Origin: Cardinalis cardinalis
Lineage: Eukaryota; Chordata; Aves; Passeriformes; Cardinalidae
Length of the DNA stretch: 64,000 bases
Direction of reading: 5' to 3'
NCBI GenBank assembly: GCA_014549065.1
Contig: JACDOX010000052.1
Location: 1,714,728 to 1,778,727, forward strand
The position numbers and the translations under genes were made by a program. Numbering within the stretch: the first letter of the stretch is position 1; every line of letters starts with the position of its first letter. Below are positions 61,651-64,000 of the stretch, piece by piece. Under the pieces are notes generated by a model that did not search any database, was not told the DNA's origin, and was given only the letters and a program-made list of their open reading frames with translations.

Positions 61651-64000
61651 CATAGAAATAACAGCTTTGATGAACTCTGCTGAAGCACCAGATGACTGGG
61701 GAAGTGTTCCTACAGCCAGACAACAATGTAGCTGTAAGCAGACCTGATGCCTTGCACCCTACAGTGGCATAAATTTGTGAGCAGAGTTGGGACTGTATAC
61801 TGNGCACAAATTCAGGCTTGTCTCCCCAGCTGCTGCCATCACAGTGTAATGTTTAACCTTTTGGAACTCCAGAAACATTCACATACATTTGCTTTAGTGG
61901 TTTTGCATAATATAGTAATCAACTCCTTTGCCAAGAAATCAGCAGAACTCAATTTTACCAAACTAATTCATATGTGTTTGAAATCTGAGTATTTCAAAAT
62001 ACGACGCAGAGATTTGAGTATTTATGAGCCTATTCATGATCACAGTGACATCCTGTGATTTTTTCTCTGAAAAAGTAACNGACAGAGGTCAGCTTCAGTC
62101 AGTCAAAGCACTGTTTTTCTGTCTTGTTTTTACTGGCAGCAGTTGCTTGTCGAGACAAACAAATTCATGATCTGTAAATCTTCCTTACTGTTAACATTTC
62201 AGCAGCAATTAGGGTATTTTCCACCTCGGGTATTTTCTTACCGGACTTTAGTCTTTTTACTTGTCTGGATTCAAGATTTGCTTACAATTGTGATGGAGAT
62301 TTCATTGATTTGGTATCNGAGTTTAAATAGTGTGACTGAATAACATCACAGTCCCAGCTCATTCATGCAAGAAATGCTTAAAAATGCAATTCCTTTGTAG
62401 GCAGAGTTAGAATTTCTTTCAGTATGTACTGTGCACACACATTCAATTACAAGATAACCTTCACATCAAAGAGTTTCAAAACTTTCAAGAAAGCCTAAAT
62501 ATAAACAGCATGCTCACTACTGGCTGTTGTAGAATTATTTTTTGAAAATAAAATCCTTAACAATTTTAGAAAATTAAGGAGAAAATTTTTTGAGCTAAGA
62601 TTTTTCCTTCAAAGCATCCTTTTTTTTTTTTTTCAAAAACACATGAAGTGAATACAGCTGTATTTTCAAAGATGTTCCAGGAGTGTGTTGTCAATAAAAT
62701 TACAAAAAGCTTTTTAAGAACTCACACCTAAAATTCCCACATATCTCCTTGAAAAGGTGTCCTTTGAAGAACCCTCCCTGTTCTTAAGGTAGAAAGAAAA
62801 ATAACATGTTTCTAATTAGTGTTAAATAGATGAGTGGAAACAGGACAGTTGTGAGTATGAGATTCCTGACCTCATAGCTCAGGTCTCCTCCACCCCATCC
62901 AACTGTTTGGGAAACACCACAGAGACCAGGTGTATTCCCAAATCAGATGTAAAAGGAGGCTGCCCTATTCACCATGACCACCAGGTGCAACACTGCTTCA
63001 GGAGCTGGCTTCTTAGCAGCTGGGGATATTGGCCTCACTCAGTTGTCCATCGGCTCCAGTTTCCAACTGCTTCAGACTTTTAGCAGCAGCAGAATCTAAT
63101 GGGTGGCTTTAGAGAATGGGAAGTTTATATCCTGACAGTGCTTTCTGGGTTCTGACTTAAAATATGATTTCCTGAAAATACATGGCCTAGAAATCTTGAG
63201 TACACAATAAAAAGACTCACAAATATTTTATGAAGGTGAAAAGGCCAGCGTGGATGAATTAAGCTGAGGGTAGTGAGAATGCACAGCACTCACGCCTTTT
63301 CTTAGTAACAGGCACTGCACTGAGCAATAATGAAAATGCTCTACAGCCTTTTTAGCTTTTCCCTACCCCATAAATTTCTGTCCAGTAACAATGGAAATAC
63401 TGAGTATTCAGGAGTTGTCAAACAACAAAATCTAACATATTTGGAATTACTGCTAAGAGAGTTAGAGTGAGAAACTCTGACTAGAATGAATCCTTATGTT
63501 TTACTACTAACCAATATAGGCATCAAAAAAGCAGCTAAACATTGTCTCCACTTCATTACACCTGGCTGCTTCACATCTTTCTCCAAGTCTGGCATCAGCA
63601 TTTTGAATCTGAGTACAGTTCAATAGTATCTGCAGTAAAGAGTTCAATAGTATCTGCAGTAAAGATTTTTTTTTTTTTTACTTTCAACATTTTTGTAACA
63701 CTTATAAACTCTTTTTTAACATTCTTGTTTATCTGCATACTGACAATGAATTATTGTAGGGAAAGATTAATTGTANGACACTTTAGGCTGATGGTTACTG
63801 AATACACTATTTTCCTAGGCTAAGCAGAGAAAAATAACTAGTAAGTTTTATAGGAGTCACCTATCATATAGTTCTGGAAATCAGGAATTTGGCTCTGCAA
63901 ACTGAATGTGGATTAGAGCACACAACCCAATACAGAATAGCTGCTGCTCCAATCACACAATATGCACCTATGACAGCATCTCCAGGAATGCTACCCCACC
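61651..64000. other. unique sequence, no gene seen
   Basis: The longest frame (103 codons, plus, 61747-62058) has no recognisable domain. A slightly GC-richer patch at 62.84-63.11 kb gave no family match. A 14-T homopolymer lies at 62620-62633. Confidence 0.4.
63617..63664. repeat. perfect 24-bp tandem duplication next to poly-T
   Basis: The unit begins 'agttcaatagtatctgcag' and ends 'taaag'. It occurs twice with no mismatch (63617-63640 and 63641-63664), and 14 T residues follow at 63666-63679. Perfect identity suggests a recent duplication, possibly polymorphic, or an assembly artefact at the homopolymer. Confidence 0.95.

Noticed and set aside
1..64000. CRISPR arrays, prokaryotic operons, phage or insertion sequences
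   Set aside because: There are no spaced direct repeats, no dense coding and no prokaryotic gene signatures. CR1 LINEs, avian LTRs and the SINE indicate a bird nuclear genome.

Overview
The window looks like noncoding DNA from a bird, most probably a passerine. It is AT-rich with scattered single ambiguous bases, and it holds many degraded CR1 LINE 3' fragments, solo LTR-like blocks of avian endogenous retroviruses, and one short element with a tRNA-Ile-like head and a CR1-type tail. That last architecture matches, from memory, the passerine SINE family TguSINE1. No prokaryotic features are present. I found no protein-coding gene, confident exon, functional tRNA/rRNA gene or CRISPR array. Open reading frames are short, often broken by ambiguous bases, and the longer ones are repeat shadows: the AAAAG tract, CR1 ORF2 remnants and LTR sequence. 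The window is best described as a gene desert or the inside of a very large intron.

Layout. 0-5 kb: an inverted pair of CR1 3' ends (about 0.74-0.93 kb), a short CR1 end (2.0 kb), and two GC-richer blocks that may be minus-strand LTRs (2.54-3.07 and 4.74-4.99 kb). 5-15 kb: unique AT-rich DNA with an old 90-bp tandem duplication (5.84-6.02 kb) and A/C- or G/T-rich simple tracts. 15.9-16.4 kb: an almost complete ERVL-like solo LTR on the plus strand. 18.1-18.5 kb: a small GC-rich pocket, then the SINE on the minus strand. 18.78-18.82 kb: a perfect 20-bp palindrome with homeodomain-like half sites. 21.0-21.66 kb: a second LTR of a different family on the plus strand. 22-35 kb: mostly unique AT-rich DNA. 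35.34-35.52 kb: the 3' end of an ERVL-like LTR related to the 16-kb copy. 37.66-37.99 kb: an AAAAG pentanucleotide tract containing a 135-base assembly gap. 39.6-50.1 kb: four CR1 copies and a short LTR tail. 51.48-52.33 kb: a probable LTR on the minus strand. 54.55-55.52 kb: the longest CR1 copy, with an unusual concentration of ambiguous bases. 55.5-64 kb: mostly unique DNA, with a possible LTR remnant near 61.4 kb and a perfect 24-bp tandem duplication next to poly-T at 63.6 kb.

There is no set of genes acting together. The main content is a record of retrotransposition: CR1 as the LINE engine, a SINE that probably borrowed CR1's 3' end, and LTRs left by recombination between provirus ends. 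Family assignments come from sequence recall, not database searches. LTR boundaries and the conserved-element suggestions are tentative.
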